Part shown: piece by piece, positions 51,978 through 62,289 of the stretch
Numbering within the stretch: the stretch's first letter is position 1
How the letters are laid out: each line of letters opens with the position of its first letter
Assembly: GCF_025567625.1 (NCBI RefSeq)
Contig: NZ_JAOQJC010000005.1
Location: forward strand, 186,001-250,000
From: Paenibacillus sp. J5C2022
GTDB taxonomy: Bacteria; Bacillota; Bacilli; Paenibacillales; Paenibacillaceae
Length of the DNA: 64,000 nt
Direction of reading: 5' to 3'
Notes under the pieces: generated by a model
What the model was told of the DNA's origin: nothing
The model's input: the letters and a program-made list of their open reading frames with translations, nothing else
The model's database searches: none
Program-made: the position numbers and the translations under genes

Positions 51978-53069
51978 TCAAGTCGATACGGTATAACCTT
52001 TGCTCCGGAGCAGCTCGATGGCCATATCCAAGTACTCCTGGTTGCGAAAGCTTAGCCGCAGCACGCCGGGTACATCCATTCTGCTCTCTATAATCTGGAT
52101 ATTGCTCAAGTTAATCCGGTTGTTGCCCAGCTCGCTTGCAATGTTGCCTATAATGCCGGGATGATCCGGAACGTCCACATAGCAATCGTAGATGGAATGA
52201 ATCATGCCTTTCCTTCGTTCCGGCATCTTGCCGCGGAATTCCCCCGCCAATCGGAACGCTTCCGATATGCCGTCGCCGTCGCCTTGCTCCAGCATGCGCA
52301 CGAATTCCTCGATACCGCTATTCCAATCCTTCAGATGCTTCAGCAGTACGTCCCGATTATCCAGCAATATATCGCGCCACAAGGCGGGATCACCCGAGGC
52401 GATCCGTGTAATATCGCGGAAGCCGCCTGCTGCAAGAGCTTCATACAAGCCGTTGCTCTCGTTGTACAGGCGCACCTGGTTGACAAGGGCAACGGCGATA
52501 ATATGGGGCAAGTGGCTAATGGCACCTACAATATCGTCATGAAGCTCCGCTTCAACCGTTACGATATTCGCCCTTGTATGGGACAGCAGCTGCTCCAGCG
52601 CTTGCACCGATTCTTCCGCTGCGCTTGGCGCAGGAGTGAGCACATAGAAGGCGTTCTCCAGCAGATGGTAGGAAGCGGCCTCAACGCCTGTTCGCTCCGA
52701 CCCGGCCATAGGATGACCTCCGATGAATGTGACGCCCTCCTGTTTCAGCGCCGCAGCACTATGCATGACTGAAGCTTTCGTGCTGCCGACATCCGTCACA
52801 ATGCAGCCCTTCTTCAGCTTGCAGCTGCTGAGCTGCCGAAGGTATTCGTCCATATGGCCAACCGGAACGCACAGGAATATAAAGTCCGCATCTGCGGCCG
52901 CTTCCTCCACGGAAGTCGTAGCCTCATCCACTACGCCTCTCTGGACGTATTTCTCAGCCGACGAGAGACGAGGAGAGTAGCCCACAACTTTAATGCCGGG
53001 CTTGTCCTTTAAACATAATGCTATTGAACCGCCTATTAAACCGACACCGAAAATCGATACTTTCATCAT
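51978..53069 (-). CDS. tyrA: Prephenate dehydrogenase with ACT domain
   Basis: 363 aa. NAD loop VSIFGVGLIGGSIALCLK, catalytic His region VTDVGSTKASVMHSA and FIGGHPMAGSERTG. The C-terminal ACT domain (about 292-360; IHSIYDCYVDVPDHPGIIGNIASELG) is the likely tyrosine-feedback site. ATG 53069 lies two bases after the hisC stop, with no strong ribosome site, so coupling is probable. Longer readings to 53252 lie inside hisC. Confidence 0.95.
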   Translation of the reverse strand: MMKVSIFGVGLIGGSIALCLKDKPGIKVVGYSPRLSSAEKYVQRGVVDEATTSVEEAAADADFIFLCVPVGHMDEYLRQLSSCKLKKGCIVTDVGSTKASVMHSAAALKQEGVTFIGGHPMAGSERTGVEAASYHLLENAFYVLTPAPSAAEESVQALEQLLSHTRANIVTVEAELHDDIVGAISHLPHIIAVALVNQVRLYNESNGLYEALAAGGFRDITRIASGDPALWRDILLDNRDVLLKHLKDWNSGIEEFVRMLEQGDGDGISEAFRLAGEFRGKMPERRKGMIHSIYDCYVDVPDHPGIIGNIASELGNNRINLSNIQIIESRMDVPGVLRLSFRNQEYLDMAIELLRSKGYTVST

Positions 53070-53070
53070 G

Positions 53071-54171
53071 TTAGCTATTCTGCACCGCCGCTTCCTGCAA
53101 TACTTGCTCCAATGCGGCGATAAACTTCTCATTCTGCTCCGGTGTACCGACGGATACGCGAATGTACGAAGGATAATGCGCCCAGCGAGGCCGAACGATG
53201 ACACCGTTCTGCAACAAGCTCTGGAATACTTCCTGGGAAGGGCGTTTGACATCCACCATAATAAAGTTGCCGTATGCCGGGAAGTAGTTCAGGCCGAGTT
53301 CATCGAACTTCTCACACATGTATTCCAGCCCCTGCCTGTTATCGGTGCGGCAGCCCGCTACAAACTGGTCGTCCGCAAGCGAAGCTTTCGCCGCCGCCTG
53401 TGCGACGCGTGTCGTATTGAATGGCTCCCTGACCTGATTAATGAAATGAATGACGTCAGGATGTCCGACACCGTATCCGATGCGCAGCGCGGCAAGTCCA
53501 TATATTTTGGAGAACGTCCGCAAGACGACAAGATTGCGGCACTCCTTCAGCATCTTTACGCCATTGCTGTATGCCGGATCGTCAATGTATTCGCCATATG
53601 CTTCGTCCAGCACGACAAGGACATGCTCGGGCACGGCCTTCATGAATGCTGTCAGCTCGTCATGCTTGACGATGGTTCCGGTAGGATTGTTGGGATTGCA
53701 TATCCACAGCACCTTCGTCCGGTCGGTAACCTTATCCAGCATTGCCGGCAAGTCATGTACGCCTTCCTTTAACGGAACTTCAATAATATGGGCATTCTCG
53801 ATCTCTGCGTTGTGCTTGTATTGGGAGAAGGTCTCATCCGCCATAATCGTCTCGTCCCCGGGGGCCAGGAACGCTCTGGCGATCATCAGAATAATCTCGC
53901 TGGAGCCGGAACCGAATATGACGCTCCGCGTATCGACGCCCAGCTTGCCCGCCAACGCATCTGTCAGCTCGATGCTGGCGCCGTCGGGATAAATGCTGGA
54001 ACGTTCGATCTCCTCCATCACCGCTTCTCTTACTTTACTGGAGCACCCGTAAGGATTCTCATTGGACGCCAGCTTAATCACTTCACTAAGACCCAGCTCT
54101 CTCTTCACATCTTCTACCGGCTTGCCCGGCTGATAGACGGGAAGATGAACAATGTTGCTTTTTGGCCGCAT
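53071..54171 (-). CDS. hisC: Histidinol-phosphate / aromatic aminotransferase
   Basis: 366 aa PLP enzyme. PLP Lys in VLRTFSKIYGLAALRIGYG; IKLASNENPYGCS, ICNPNNPTGTIV and DEAYGEYID are family marks. In Bacillus the same gene in this operon serves histidine, tyrosine and phenylalanine synthesis. ATG 54171 is six bases after a GAGAGGAT site; ATG 54177 sits on it. Confidence 0.94.
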   Translation of the reverse strand: MRPKSNIVHLPVYQPGKPVEDVKRELGLSEVIKLASNENPYGCSSKVREAVMEEIERSSIYPDGASIELTDALAGKLGVDTRSVIFGSGSSEIILMIARAFLAPGDETIMADETFSQYKHNAEIENAHIIEVPLKEGVHDLPAMLDKVTDRTKVLWICNPNNPTGTIVKHDELTAFMKAVPEHVLVVLDEAYGEYIDDPAYSNGVKMLKECRNLVVLRTFSKIYGLAALRIGYGVGHPDVIHFINQVREPFNTTRVAQAAAKASLADDQFVAGCRTDNRQGLEYMCEKFDELGLNYFPAYGNFIMVDVKRPSQEVFQSLLQNGVIVRPRWAHYPSYIRVSVGTPEQNEKFIAALEQVLQEAAVQNS

Positions 54172-54271
54172 AGACATATCCTCTCTCTCATCTCTATATC
54201 AATGTGAAACTACCGTTTCTATCGCTCTATTGTCTCATATCTGATACTGGTTTGAAAGAGAATTTGCAAGA

Positions 54272-54315
54272 AAGAAGGAAGAGCCTCCCATCTGCTCTTC
54301 GGGAAAGCTCTTCCT
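54272..54315 (-). terminator. Terminator between trpA and hisC
   Basis: Arms AGGAAGAGC / GCTCTTCCT (54276-54284 with 54307-54315), followed by TCTTTCTT on the minus strand. It lies 10 bp after trpA, so hisC-tyrA may need read-through or their own promoter. Confidence 0.72.
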
Positions 54316-54325
54316 CAATGAACTA

Positions 54326-55132
54326 TTATACTTTCAGTGATGCTACAAACTGGGCGATTTCCGATATGCCTTGCTCCTTCGTCCCGGGCGACTGAAGCAG
54401 CGGAATCGACTCTTCAATCTTGCGCACGATGGCGCTTCCGACGATAACGCCATCGCACTGCTGCTGGAATCTGACGACCTGTTCACGGCTTGATATGCCG
54501 AATCCGACTGCGATCGGACGATCCGTCGCCTCCCGAACGGTAGACAGAAATTCGTCAATGCCGCTGTGGAACTCTGAACGAACGCCCGTAACGCCAAGCG
54601 ATGACACGCAATAGACGAATCCTCTTGCGTTCTCGGCAATGCGGACGACACGCTCCCGCGACACAGGGGCAACCAGAGGAATCAGGTGAACCCCGGCGGC
54701 ATCCGCCAGCGGCAGCACGCTCTCACTCTCCTCGATCGGCAAGTCGGGTATGATCATGCCGCTAATTCCTTTGCTCGCGACAAGCTCGAAGAAGCTCTCA
54801 GGCCCGTACTGAAGCACAGGATTGTAATACGTGAATAAGATAAGCGGCATCCGTACGCCTTCGTCCTGAAGCCGCTCCGCGACATTGATGCAGTCAAGCA
54901 GCGTCACCTTGTTGCGCAGAGCCCGCTCCGATGCCTTCTGAATGACGGGTCCATCCGCAAGCGGATCGGAATATGGCACCCCAAGCTCAATGATATCGGC
55001 TCCCGCTTGCTCCAGCGCCTTGACGATGTCAACTGTTGTATCCAGATCCGGATCGCCCACCGAGATGAACGGAATGAGCGCCGTCTTCCCTGCCGCCTTA
55101 AGCTCTGCGAATACTTTATCGATCTGATTCAT
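54326..55132 (-). CDS. trpA: Tryptophan synthase alpha chain
   Basis: 268 aa TIM barrel that cleaves indole-3-glycerol phosphate. [36 protein letters not shown] (catalytic Glu and Asp), [10 protein letters not shown] phosphate site. ATG 55132 follows GGGAGGTG and overlaps trpB by 17 bp. Confidence 0.97.
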   Translation of the reverse strand: MNQIDKVFAELKAAGKTALIPFISVGDPDLDTTVDIVKALEQAGADIIELGVPYSDPLADGPVIQKASERALRNKVTLLDCINVAERLQDEGVRMPLILFTYYNPVLQYGPESFFELVASKGISGMIIPDLPIEESESVLPLADAAGVHLIPLVAPVSRERVVRIAENARGFVYCVSSLGVTGVRSEFHSGIDEFLSTVREATDRPIAVGFGISSREQVVRFQQQCDGVIVGSAIVRKIEESIPLLQSPGTKEQGISEIAQFVASLKV

Positions 55133-56324
55133 TGGCCGCACCTCCCAAGTAGCCCATGATGGCTTCCACATCTTTGTCGCCGCGCCCGGACAGATTCACG
55201 ATGACGATCTGGTCCTTATTCAGCGTCGGCGCCAGCTTGATCGTTTCGGCGATCGCATGCGCCGACTCCAGTGCCGGTATAATGCCTTCCGTACGCGACA
55301 ACAGCTGCAGCGCATCCAGCGCCTCAGCGTCCGTAATAGGCACATACTGCGCCCGGCCTGAATCCTTCAAGTAGGAGTGCTCCGGCCCGATGCCGGGATA
55401 GTCCAGACCGGCGGAGATGGAGTGCGCCGGCAGCACTTGTCCGTGCTCGTCTTGCAGCACGTAGCTCAGTGACCCCTGGAATACGCCATGCGTTCCCTTC
55501 GTCATCGTCGCCGCATGCTCCTGCGTATCGACGCCTCTACCGGCAGCCTCAACCCCCAGCAGCTTGACGCCGTCATCCTTCACGAATGGATAGAAGATGC
55601 CCATCGCATTGCTTCCGCCGCCGACTGCCGCGACGACGTAATCCGGCAATCTGCCTTCTTCCTCCAGAATCTGCTTCCTTGCCTCGTCGCCGATAATCCG
55701 CTGGAAATCGCGCACCATCATGGGATATGGATGCGGCCCCGTTACCGAGCCCAGAATATAATAGGTATCCGTCACATGGCTCACCCAGTAGCGAAGCGTT
55801 TCGTTGCAGGCGTCCTTGAGCGTCCGCGTGCCGGACGTAACGGGCACCACTTCCGTGCCAAGCAGATTCATACGGAATACATTCAGCTGTTGCCGCTTCA
55901 TATCCTCTTCGCCCATGAACACCTTGCATTCCAGCCCCAGCAATGCCGCGATCGTCGCCGACGCTACGCCATGCTGCCCCGCACCCGTCTCCGCAATCAC
56001 TTTCGTCTTGCCCATCCGCTTGGCGAGTACGCCTTGTCCGATCGTATTGTTGATCTTGTGCGCCCCGGTATGATTCAAGTCTTCACGCTTCAGGTAAATC
56101 TTGGCGCCTCCCAGCTGTTCAGTCAGCCGGGCTGCATAATAGAGCGAGGTCGGTCTTCCGGAATAACGGTACAGCAATGTGCGCACTTCCTCCTGGAAGG
56201 AAGCATCCCCGGCATAATGCAAATAAGCTTCTTCAAGCTCCAACAATGCGTTCATTAACGTCTCAGGCACATATCGGCCGCCGAACTTGCCGTATCTTCC
56301 TGCTGCATCTGGCACTACAGTCAT
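55116..56324 (-). CDS. trpB: Tryptophan synthase beta chain
   Basis: 402 aa PLP enzyme joining indole and serine. [32 protein letters not shown] (PLP Lys), [11 protein letters not shown] phosphate loop. ATGA overlap with trpF. Confidence 0.98.
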   Translation of the reverse strand: MTVVPDAAGRYGKFGGRYVPETLMNALLELEEAYLHYAGDASFQEEVRTLLYRYSGRPTSLYYAARLTEQLGGAKIYLKREDLNHTGAHKINNTIGQGVLAKRMGKTKVIAETGAGQHGVASATIAALLGLECKVFMGEEDMKRQQLNVFRMNLLGTEVVPVTSGTRTLKDACNETLRYWVSHVTDTYYILGSVTGPHPYPMMVRDFQRIIGDEARKQILEEEGRLPDYVVAAVGGGSNAMGIFYPFVKDDGVKLLGVEAAGRGVDTQEHAATMTKGTHGVFQGSLSYVLQDEHGQVLPAHSISAGLDYPGIGPEHSYLKDSGRAQYVPITDAEALDALQLLSRTEGIIPALESAHAIAETIKLAPTLNKDQIVIVNLSGRGDKDVEAIMGYLGGAANESDR

Positions 56325-57004
56325 CTCTCCATCACCCTTCGAATAAATAATGCAATCTTTCCCAGATCCTTGCGTCCTTCTATCTCCACGCCGCTCGACA
56401 CGTCGATGCCGTCGGGCGAGTGCTTCTCCAGCAGTTTCCCCACATTATCCGCCTGCAGTCCGCCAGCCACGAACAGCGGAATTCCAAGCTGACGGGCGGC
56501 AAGACCATATGCCTCGATCCGTTCCCAGTTGAAGGTCTGACCCGTCCCGCCTCCCGGCGCATCAATCAGCAACGCATCAATGGCTGTGCGGTATGCGCTG
56601 AGCACTGCCAGGATTTGATCGGATTCCATTGGCTCTTCTTTGCTTACAGAGCATACTTTCCATATATGCAATTGCGGATAAGCCTTGCGCAGCTCGCACA
56701 TGTAGTCCGCAGATTCTTGACCATGGAGCTGTACGACATCGAGTGGCGCATCGTTCAGTACCTCGCCGATGTGCGCAATCGATGCGTCGACGAATACACC
56801 GACGACGAGAGGGCGGTTTCCTCCGGCTCCCTTGATCTTCCGTGCGGCTTCCACAAGCTTGCCGGCTTGCTTTCCAGTCACCTGCCGGCGGCTGGGTGCG
56901 AATACGAGACCCAAGTAGTGAAACGGCAGACCGTTCATTCCTTCAATCGTATCAACATCCTTCAAGCCGCAAATTTTCACCTTCACTTCAGACTGCGCCG
57001 TCAT
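56321..57004 (-). CDS. trpF: Phosphoribosylanthranilate isomerase
   Basis: 227 aa TIM barrel. [12 protein letters not shown] (catalytic Cys), [35 protein letters not shown] (catalytic Asp), [24 protein letters not shown] overlaps with trpC and trpB. Confidence 0.97.
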   Translation of the reverse strand: MTAQSEVKVKICGLKDVDTIEGMNGLPFHYLGLVFAPSRRQVTGKQAGKLVEAARKIKGAGGNRPLVVGVFVDASIAHIGEVLNDAPLDVVQLHGQESADYMCELRKAYPQLHIWKVCSVSKEEPMESDQILAVLSAYRTAIDALLIDAPGGGTGQTFNWERIEAYGLAARQLGIPLFVAGGLQADNVGKLLEKHSPDGIDVSSGVEIEGRKDLGKIALFIRRVMER

Positions 57005-57798
57005 CCTCGTACCGGCCCCATTAGCGATTCGACGGCAGCTCCCACGTCAGGCTGACGCATGAAATGCTCTCCGATCAGTACTCCGTCGGCACCGACGGTT
57101 TGCAAATAATCCATATCCGCCCTGCCTGCAATGCCGCTTTCGCTAATGACAGTGACCGTCTCAGGAATCGTCTCCATCAGCTTTTCCGTCGTCTGCAGAT
57201 CCGTTGCGAACGTGCGCAGATCACGATTGTTGATGCCGATCAACTCCACCTTGTCCAACGCCAGCACACGACGCAGCTCTTCTTCGTCATGCACCTCGAC
57301 GAGCGCGTCCATACCAAGCGCATGAGCCAGATCGTAAAATTCCGACAATTGCTGATCTGTCAGAATGGCTGCGATGAGCAATACGGCATCTGCACCGATT
57401 GTACGGGCTTCATATATTTGTCGATAGTCGATCGTGAAGTCTTTGCGCAGCAATGGCAGACCGATTGCCGCTCTTACTTGCTCCAGATACGCATTGGAAC
57501 CTTGAAAATAGGGTTGATCCGTCAATACGGATATGCAATCCGCCCCAGCAGCCTCATATGCCGCCGCAAGTTGCACAGGATGAAAGTCCGGGCGAATGAG
57601 CCCTTTTGAAGGCGACGCCTTCTTCACTTCCGCGATGAGCCCCATCTGGCGCTTCCGCCCCTCAGCCGTCAGCGCGCGGTGAAAGCCTCTGCACGGCGGC
57701 AGATCGGCAATGATACATTCAACATGTTGTATGGAGAAGCTCGCTCCGAGCGATTCAACCTCGGTGCGCTTCGTAGCGACTATGCGATCAAGAAACAT
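57001..57798 (-). CDS. trpC: Indole-3-glycerol phosphate synthase
   Basis: 265 aa. LIAEVKKASPSKGLIRPDF, ISVLTDQPYFQGS, LPLLRKDFTIDYRQIYEA, LVEVHDEEEL, IGINNRDLRTF and ISESGIAG hold the catalytic Lys, Glu and Asn. It overlaps trpD by 11 bp. Confidence 0.97.
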   Translation of the reverse strand: MFLDRIVATKRTEVESLGASFSIQHVECIIADLPPCRGFHRALTAEGRKRQMGLIAEVKKASPSKGLIRPDFHPVQLAAAYEAAGADCISVLTDQPYFQGSNAYLEQVRAAIGLPLLRKDFTIDYRQIYEARTIGADAVLLIAAILTDQQLSEFYDLAHALGMDALVEVHDEEELRRVLALDKVELIGINNRDLRTFATDLQTTEKLMETIPETVTVISESGIAGRADMDYLQTVGADGVLIGEHFMRQPDVGAAVESLMGPVRG

Positions 57799-58834
57799 GG
57801 GCCAACTCTCCTGTCATCTCGATTAATTGTTGCAGCTTGGCGCTTGCCGCACCGGAATCAATTGTAGATGCCGCCAAGTCAACGCCCTCTGTCAGGGAAG
57901 ACGCGCCTCCCCCAATATAAATGCATGCGCCGGCGTTGGCAAGCACGATATCGCGATAAGCCCCTGTTTCCTCCCCTCGGAAGATGGCGCGGATAATATC
58001 GGCGTTCTTGGCAGGGTCTCCGCCGCTCACCTCCGAGATCGGCGAGCGCTTCAAGCCGAGCTCTTCCGGTGTTACGTCATACGTGGTGACTGCGCCGCCG
58101 TTCAGCTCCGATATTTGGGTAGGCGCAGATAGACTGATCTCATCCAGACCGTCGTGACTGCTGACGACCATTGCTCGCTTAAGCCCCAGTTCCCGAAGGA
58201 CTTCCGCTATTGTCTCCGTTCTGCTCCGATCATACAGCCCCAGCAACTGGCGGTCCGCTCCAGCGGGATTCGTCAACGGTCCCAGCATATTGAATATCGT
58301 CCGCACGCCAAGCTCCCGGCGAGGAGCGGCGGCGTGGCGAAGCGATGGATGATAAATCTGGGCGAACATGAAGCACAATCCGATCCGATCCAGGCATGCG
58401 GCCGCTTGCTCCGGCGACAGCGAGATCTGAACGCCCAGCGCTTCGAGCACATCTGCGCTGCCCGCCTTGCCGGACATGGCGCGATTGCCGTGCTTGGCTA
58501 CGCGGATTCCGGAAGCGGAAGCGATAATGGAGGAAGCTGTAGATATATTGAACTTATGAATGCCAGAACCTCCCGTGCCGCATGTGTCTAGCAGTCCCGA
58601 CTGTTCGGTCTGCACGCGGCTGGAGAAGGTGCGCATCGCTTCCGCGAAGCCCGTAATCTCTTCCCTCGACTCTCCCTTCATCCGGAGAGCCGCAGCAATG
58701 CCTCCGATCTGGGCGTTCGTCGCTTCTCCATTCATGATCAGCGACATGACATAGGCCGCTTCGCCTCTTGTCAGATTGCTGCCGCTCATAATTTTGCCAA
58801 GCGCGTTCTGCATAGTGATCGATATTGTATTCAT
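57788..58834 (-). CDS. trpD: Anthranilate phosphoribosyltransferase
   Basis: 348 aa. DTCGTGGSGIHKFNISTASSIIAS (PRPP site), VAKHGNRAMSGKAGSADVLEALG, RTIFNMLGPLTNPA. ATG 58834 follows one base after the trpE stop, with GGGAGG inside the trpE end. Confidence 0.97.
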   Translation of the reverse strand: MNTISITMQNALGKIMSGSNLTRGEAAYVMSLIMNGEATNAQIGGIAAALRMKGESREEITGFAEAMRTFSSRVQTEQSGLLDTCGTGGSGIHKFNISTASSIIASASGIRVAKHGNRAMSGKAGSADVLEALGVQISLSPEQAAACLDRIGLCFMFAQIYHPSLRHAAAPRRELGVRTIFNMLGPLTNPAGADRQLLGLYDRSRTETIAEVLRELGLKRAMVVSSHDGLDEISLSAPTQISELNGGAVTTYDVTPEELGLKRSPISEVSGGDPAKNADIIRAIFRGEETGAYRDIVLANAGACIYIGGGASSLTEGVDLAASTIDSGAASAKLQQLIEMTGELAHVS

Positions 58835-58835
58835 C

Positions 58836-60404
58836 TTATCCCAGCCTCCCGTTCGCTACGACATCGTAATCCGCATTAATGGATATCTTGCGCGGCTTCT
58901 CTTCCGGCGTCGCGAAGCTCTGCTCCGCTGCCCGAATCGCCTTGAGCATCGCTTTCGCCTTATTGACCGTCTCCATGTATTCATTCTCCGGCACGGAATC
59001 CCATACGATGCCCGCCCCGCTCTGCACATAAGCCTTGCCGTTCTTGAAAATAATCGTTCGGATCGTTATGCAAGTATCCATGCTGCCGCCAAAGCCGAGA
59101 TAGCCGATTGCTCCGGCATAAGCGCCGCGAGCTTCATTCTCCAGCTCCGCAATAATCTCCATTGCCCGCAGCTTGGGCGCTCCCGACACTGTGCCGGCCG
59201 GGAGACATGAGATGAAAGCGTCGAAGAAGTCCTTCTCGGGATGCAGCTTGCCGCTCACGTTGGATACGATGTGCATGACATGAGAATATCGCTCGATCTC
59301 CATGAAGGAATCGCACTTCACTGTTCCGAATTGCGACACTCTGCCGATATCGTTGCGGCCAAGATCGACCAGCATCAGATGCTCCGCGCGCTCCTTCTCG
59401 TCCGCCAGCAGATCCAGCTCCAGCGCCTTGTCCTCCTCCGGAGTCTTCCCGCGCGGCCGTGTTCCGGCGATAGGTCTCGTCTCCACCTGATCGCCATTCA
59501 CCTTCACAAGGGCCTCCGGCGATGTGCCTACGATCACTTCATCCCCCATCTTCAAGTAATACATGTACGGCGATGGGTTCATAACACGCAATACTCTGTA
59601 TACATGCAGCGGATCGACTTCAGTCTCGATACTGAAGCGCTGCGACAGTACCACTTGAAATATATCTCCCGCTCGAATATATTCCTGAGCCTTCACTACA
59701 TTGGCCATATATTGTTCTTTCGTCAGATTGGATTGCACATCGCCCAGATCGGGATCGGAAGGAAAGGCCGCGGCCGGCGCGGCCGCCGGCTCCACGCGCT
59801 GCTGCAAGCGAAGGATCATCGCCTCCAGCTTGGTTACGGCGTCGTTATACGCCATCTCGATGGACTCATCTGTCGCGCCTTCCGGGATATGCACATTGCC
59901 GATAAGCTGCAGCTGCTGCTTGAAATGGTCGAACACGATAACCGTGTCGCAGAACATAAATTGCATGTCGTTCATATTCAAATCGTCTATACGGTGAGCC
60001 GGCAGCCGTTCATAATATTGCAGAAGATCGTATCCGAAAAATCCGATCGCTCCTCCCGTGAACGGAGGCAGCTCCGTCATGGACGGACTCCGGAACGTAC
60101 GAAGCTTCGCCTTCAGCTCGCTGATCGGAGACCCCTTCAATACTGTCTTGCTGCCGTTATGCTCCAGTATCAGCTCGCCATTCTTCCCGTACAGCATCAT
60201 GAAGGGATTCGTTCCGATGAAAGAATGTCTGGCCCATTTCACTCCGCCCTCCACACTTTCCAGCAGAAAGGCATGCTTCTCCTTGGCGAAGTGCTGGAAC
60301 AATCGGATAGGCGTCTCCGTATCCGCCATCACATGGCGAACGATAGGAATTAAATTGTAAGTATCGGACAACTGAATGATTCGTTGCAGCTCATGATTCA
60401 ACAT
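58836..60404 (-). CDS. trpE: Anthranilate synthase component I
   Basis: 522 aa from ATG 60404. N-terminal regulatory domain with a Trp-site-like LLESVEG (the S of LLES), chorismate-binding domain with IAGTRPRGKTPEEDKALE, LVDLGRNDIGRV and SGAPKLRAMEIIAELE. It needs a glutamine amidotransferase subunit (TrpG/PabA), not present in this operon, as in Bacillus. Preceded by the TRAP leader; the ribosome site is GGGGG. Confidence 0.96.
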   Translation of the reverse strand: MLNHELQRIIQLSDTYNLIPIVRHVMADTETPIRLFQHFAKEKHAFLLESVEGGVKWARHSFIGTNPFMMLYGKNGELILEHNGSKTVLKGSPISELKAKLRTFRSPSMTELPPFTGGAIGFFGYDLLQYYERLPAHRIDDLNMNDMQFMFCDTVIVFDHFKQQLQLIGNVHIPEGATDESIEMAYNDAVTKLEAMILRLQQRVEPAAAPAAAFPSDPDLGDVQSNLTKEQYMANVVKAQEYIRAGDIFQVVLSQRFSIETEVDPLHVYRVLRVMNPSPYMYYLKMGDEVIVGTSPEALVKVNGDQVETRPIAGTRPRGKTPEEDKALELDLLADEKERAEHLMLVDLGRNDIGRVSQFGTVKCDSFMEIERYSHVMHIVSNVSGKLHPEKDFFDAFISCLPAGTVSGAPKLRAMEIIAELENEARGAYAGAIGYLGFGGSMDTCITIRTIIFKNGKAYVQSGAGIVWDSVPENEYMETVNKAKAMLKAIRAAEQSFATPEEKPRKISINADYDVVANGRLG

Positions 60405-60482
60405 TGGACCTGAACGACCCCCTTTGAACAATATAAGATGAGCATGCCGGCATGCCGGCGTCTTCTGCGGTGTATGGAACAA

Positions 60483-60511
60483 GAAAAGGCCCCTGCCGCA
60501 GCAGGAGCCTG
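60483..60511 (-). terminator. Attenuator terminator in the trp leader
   Basis: Minus-strand arms GGCTCCTGC / GCAGGGGCC (60509-60501 with 60496-60488, one mismatch), loop TGCG, then TTTTCTT, 80 bp before trpE. Confidence 0.75.
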
Positions 60512-60683
60512 TTATGGATTGATGATAACGTTAACGGATTGATTAGAAATAATGGGATAGCGAATGCAAGTCATTCGGCATGCGTATGCCAAATGATCAA
60601 TCCGCAGTTTGCCGGACTACCCCTGAAAAAAGGCGCCGCTGCAGTTCACACGCTCAGTCCCCGCTGCACGATACACGCGCAGC

Positions 60684-60762
60684 CTCATCTCTGCTCAATT
60701 CCACTCGTCTCGTCTCATCTCATCTCAACTCGGCTATAACCCTACTGCTCTCATCTCATCTA
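60684..60762 (-). promoter_or_regulatory. TRAP-binding repeat array in the trp leader
   Basis: Minus-strand RNA carries GAG/TAG triplets on a five-base period: three at 60762-60750, one off-register TAG at 60744, seven in exact register at 60736-60704, and three at 60696-60684. TRAP, an 11-subunit ring loaded with tryptophan, wraps about eleven such triplets. The array begins at the predicted transcription start. The rest of the 415-bp gap between aroH and trpE holds the terminator and several short dyads. Confidence 0.92.
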
Positions 60763-60768
60763 CGTTTT

Positions 60769-60797
60769 ACTATATAACATGGACGGTGATGCGTCAA
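60769..60797 (-). promoter_or_regulatory. Internal promoter of the trp operon
   Basis: Minus strand -35 TTGACG (60797-60792), 17-bp spacer, -10 TATAGT (60774-60769), just after the aroH stop and just before the TRAP repeats. Confidence 0.85.
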
Positions 60798-60819
60798 CCG
60801 CTTGCAGGAATGTTCATTT

Positions 60820-61188
60820 TTATTTCGTCGACAAATCGGGACGCAATGCCTTGGCCCCGCCCAGATATACATGCTTGATGTCTTCCTGACCTTTGTCCGT
60901 ATTAACGAGAGCCATTACCCGTATGCACCGCTCCAGGCTCCCCTTCACAGGCACTTCCAGCGCACACATTAACGGCACCAGCTCCCACCCCGGCAGCTGT
61001 CTGATGCTTTGGGCCGGAAATGTCTCATCCAGATCGTTCGTTACCGTAATCAATACGCTGCATAGATCAGCAGGCGACAGCTCGTTCTGTTCCACCAATT
61101 CCTTCATCATGGCCAGCGTTGCCGATGCAATCAGTTCTGCTTCATTGCGGTCGACCGTGACAGCTCCTCGTATTCCCCGTACGCTCAT
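60820..61188 (-). CDS. aroH: Chorismate mutase, AroH type
   Basis: 122 aa, monofunctional trimeric type. VRGIRGAVTVDRNEAELI (N-terminal Arg), LITVTNDLDETFPAQSIRQLPGW and VPVKGSLERCIRVM carry the active-site Arg and Glu. It makes prephenate for Tyr and Phe. ATGA overlap with aroB. Confidence 0.96.
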   Translation of the reverse strand: MSVRGIRGAVTVDRNEAELIASATLAMMKELVEQNELSPADLCSVLITVTNDLDETFPAQSIRQLPGWELVPLMCALEVPVKGSLERCIRVMALVNTDKGQEDIKHVYLGGAKALRPDLSTK

Positions 61189-62288
61189 TGTTGTTCATCC
61201 TCCAGTTTCAATTGCTCCACGACTTCTCTCACCCATTCCACAGGGATATCGCGTCTGATCTCCACTTGCCCGATCGCCGTAGGCAGCACGAATACCATTG
61301 TGCCTTCTGCGAATTTCTTGTCATGCATCATTGCGCTCATCACTTTGTCCACATCAAATTCCTCCGGCAAGACAACGGGCAAGCCCAGCTTGGCAAGGGT
61401 CCGCTTCGTCTGCTCGTACACCTGGACCGGCACTCCGAACTTCATTGCAAGGCGAGCAGAACCGACCATCCCAATCGATATAGCTTCTCCATGAAGAAGC
61501 TCGTTGTAGCCGGCCACCGCCTCAAGCGCGTGCCCGATCGTATGGCCCAAGTTCAGTATTGCGCGCAAGCCTTGCTCCGTCTCATCCTGCGAGACGACAA
61601 TGGCCTTCACGCCACACCCTTTGTGCAGCGCATACCCTAGCGCGTCCGGGTCAAGGGACAGCAGCTCATTCGCATGCTCCTCGCACCAATCTACGAACTC
61701 TGCATCCCATATCAACCCGTGCTTGACTACTTCCGACAACCCTGCTTTCACCTCTCGCAAAGGCAGCGTCTGCAGCGTACGCAAGTCGTATAACACGAAC
61801 TCGGGCTGATGAAAGGCCCCGATGATGTTCTTCGCAAGCGAATGATTCACCGCTACCTTGCCTCCCACACTGCTGTCATGCGCCAATATCGTCGTTGGAA
61901 GCTGGATGAACTTGATCCCCCGCATATAAGATGCTGCAACGAAGCCGGCAAGATCGCCTACCACGCCGCCGCCCAGTGCAACGATTGCCGACTTGCGGTC
62001 AAGCCCCGCCTCCAGCGCCTTGCCGACCAGCTCTCCCAGCATATCGAGCGATTTCGAACTCTCGCCGGCCGGAATAACCTCGCTGTGAACCTTATAGCCC
62101 CCCGCTTCCAGCTCTGCTTGAAGAGGCGCCAGATAATGTGCCGCAATATGTTCATTCGTAATAATCATTATGGGGGATTTCGTACTGATCCCATGGCGGT
62201 GGAAGTAAGAAGAAGCCTCTCTTAAGAGACCTTCGCCGATATAAATAGGATATGACCGCTCCCCAAGGTCTACTGTTAACTCGCGCAT
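61185..62288 (-). CDS. aroB: 3-dehydroquinate synthase
   Basis: 367 aa. NAD site IVALGGGVVGDLAGFVAASYMRGI, metal ligands in LSEVVKHGLIWD and LNLGHTIGHALEA. ATG 62288 follows GGAGAGG one base after the aroC stop region. Confidence 0.97.
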   Translation of the reverse strand: MRELTVDLGERSYPIYIGEGLLREASSYFHRHGISTKSPIMIITNEHIAAHYLAPLQAELEAGGYKVHSEVIPAGESSKSLDMLGELVGKALEAGLDRKSAIVALGGGVVGDLAGFVAASYMRGIKFIQLPTTILAHDSSVGGKVAVNHSLAKNIIGAFHQPEFVLYDLRTLQTLPLREVKAGLSEVVKHGLIWDAEFVDWCEEHANELLSLDPDALGYALHKGCGVKAIVVSQDETEQGLRAILNLGHTIGHALEAVAGYNELLHGEAISIGMVGSARLAMKFGVPVQVYEQTKRTLAKLGLPVVLPEEFDVDKVMSAMMHDKKFAEGTMVFVLPTAIGQVEIRRDIPVEWVREVVEQLKLEDEQQ

Positions 62289-62289
62289 A

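Noticed and set aside
60626..60660. T6 run in the trp leader as the main terminator
   Set aside because: No good stem directly precedes it; the hairpin at 60488-60509 has a proper stem and T-rich exit.
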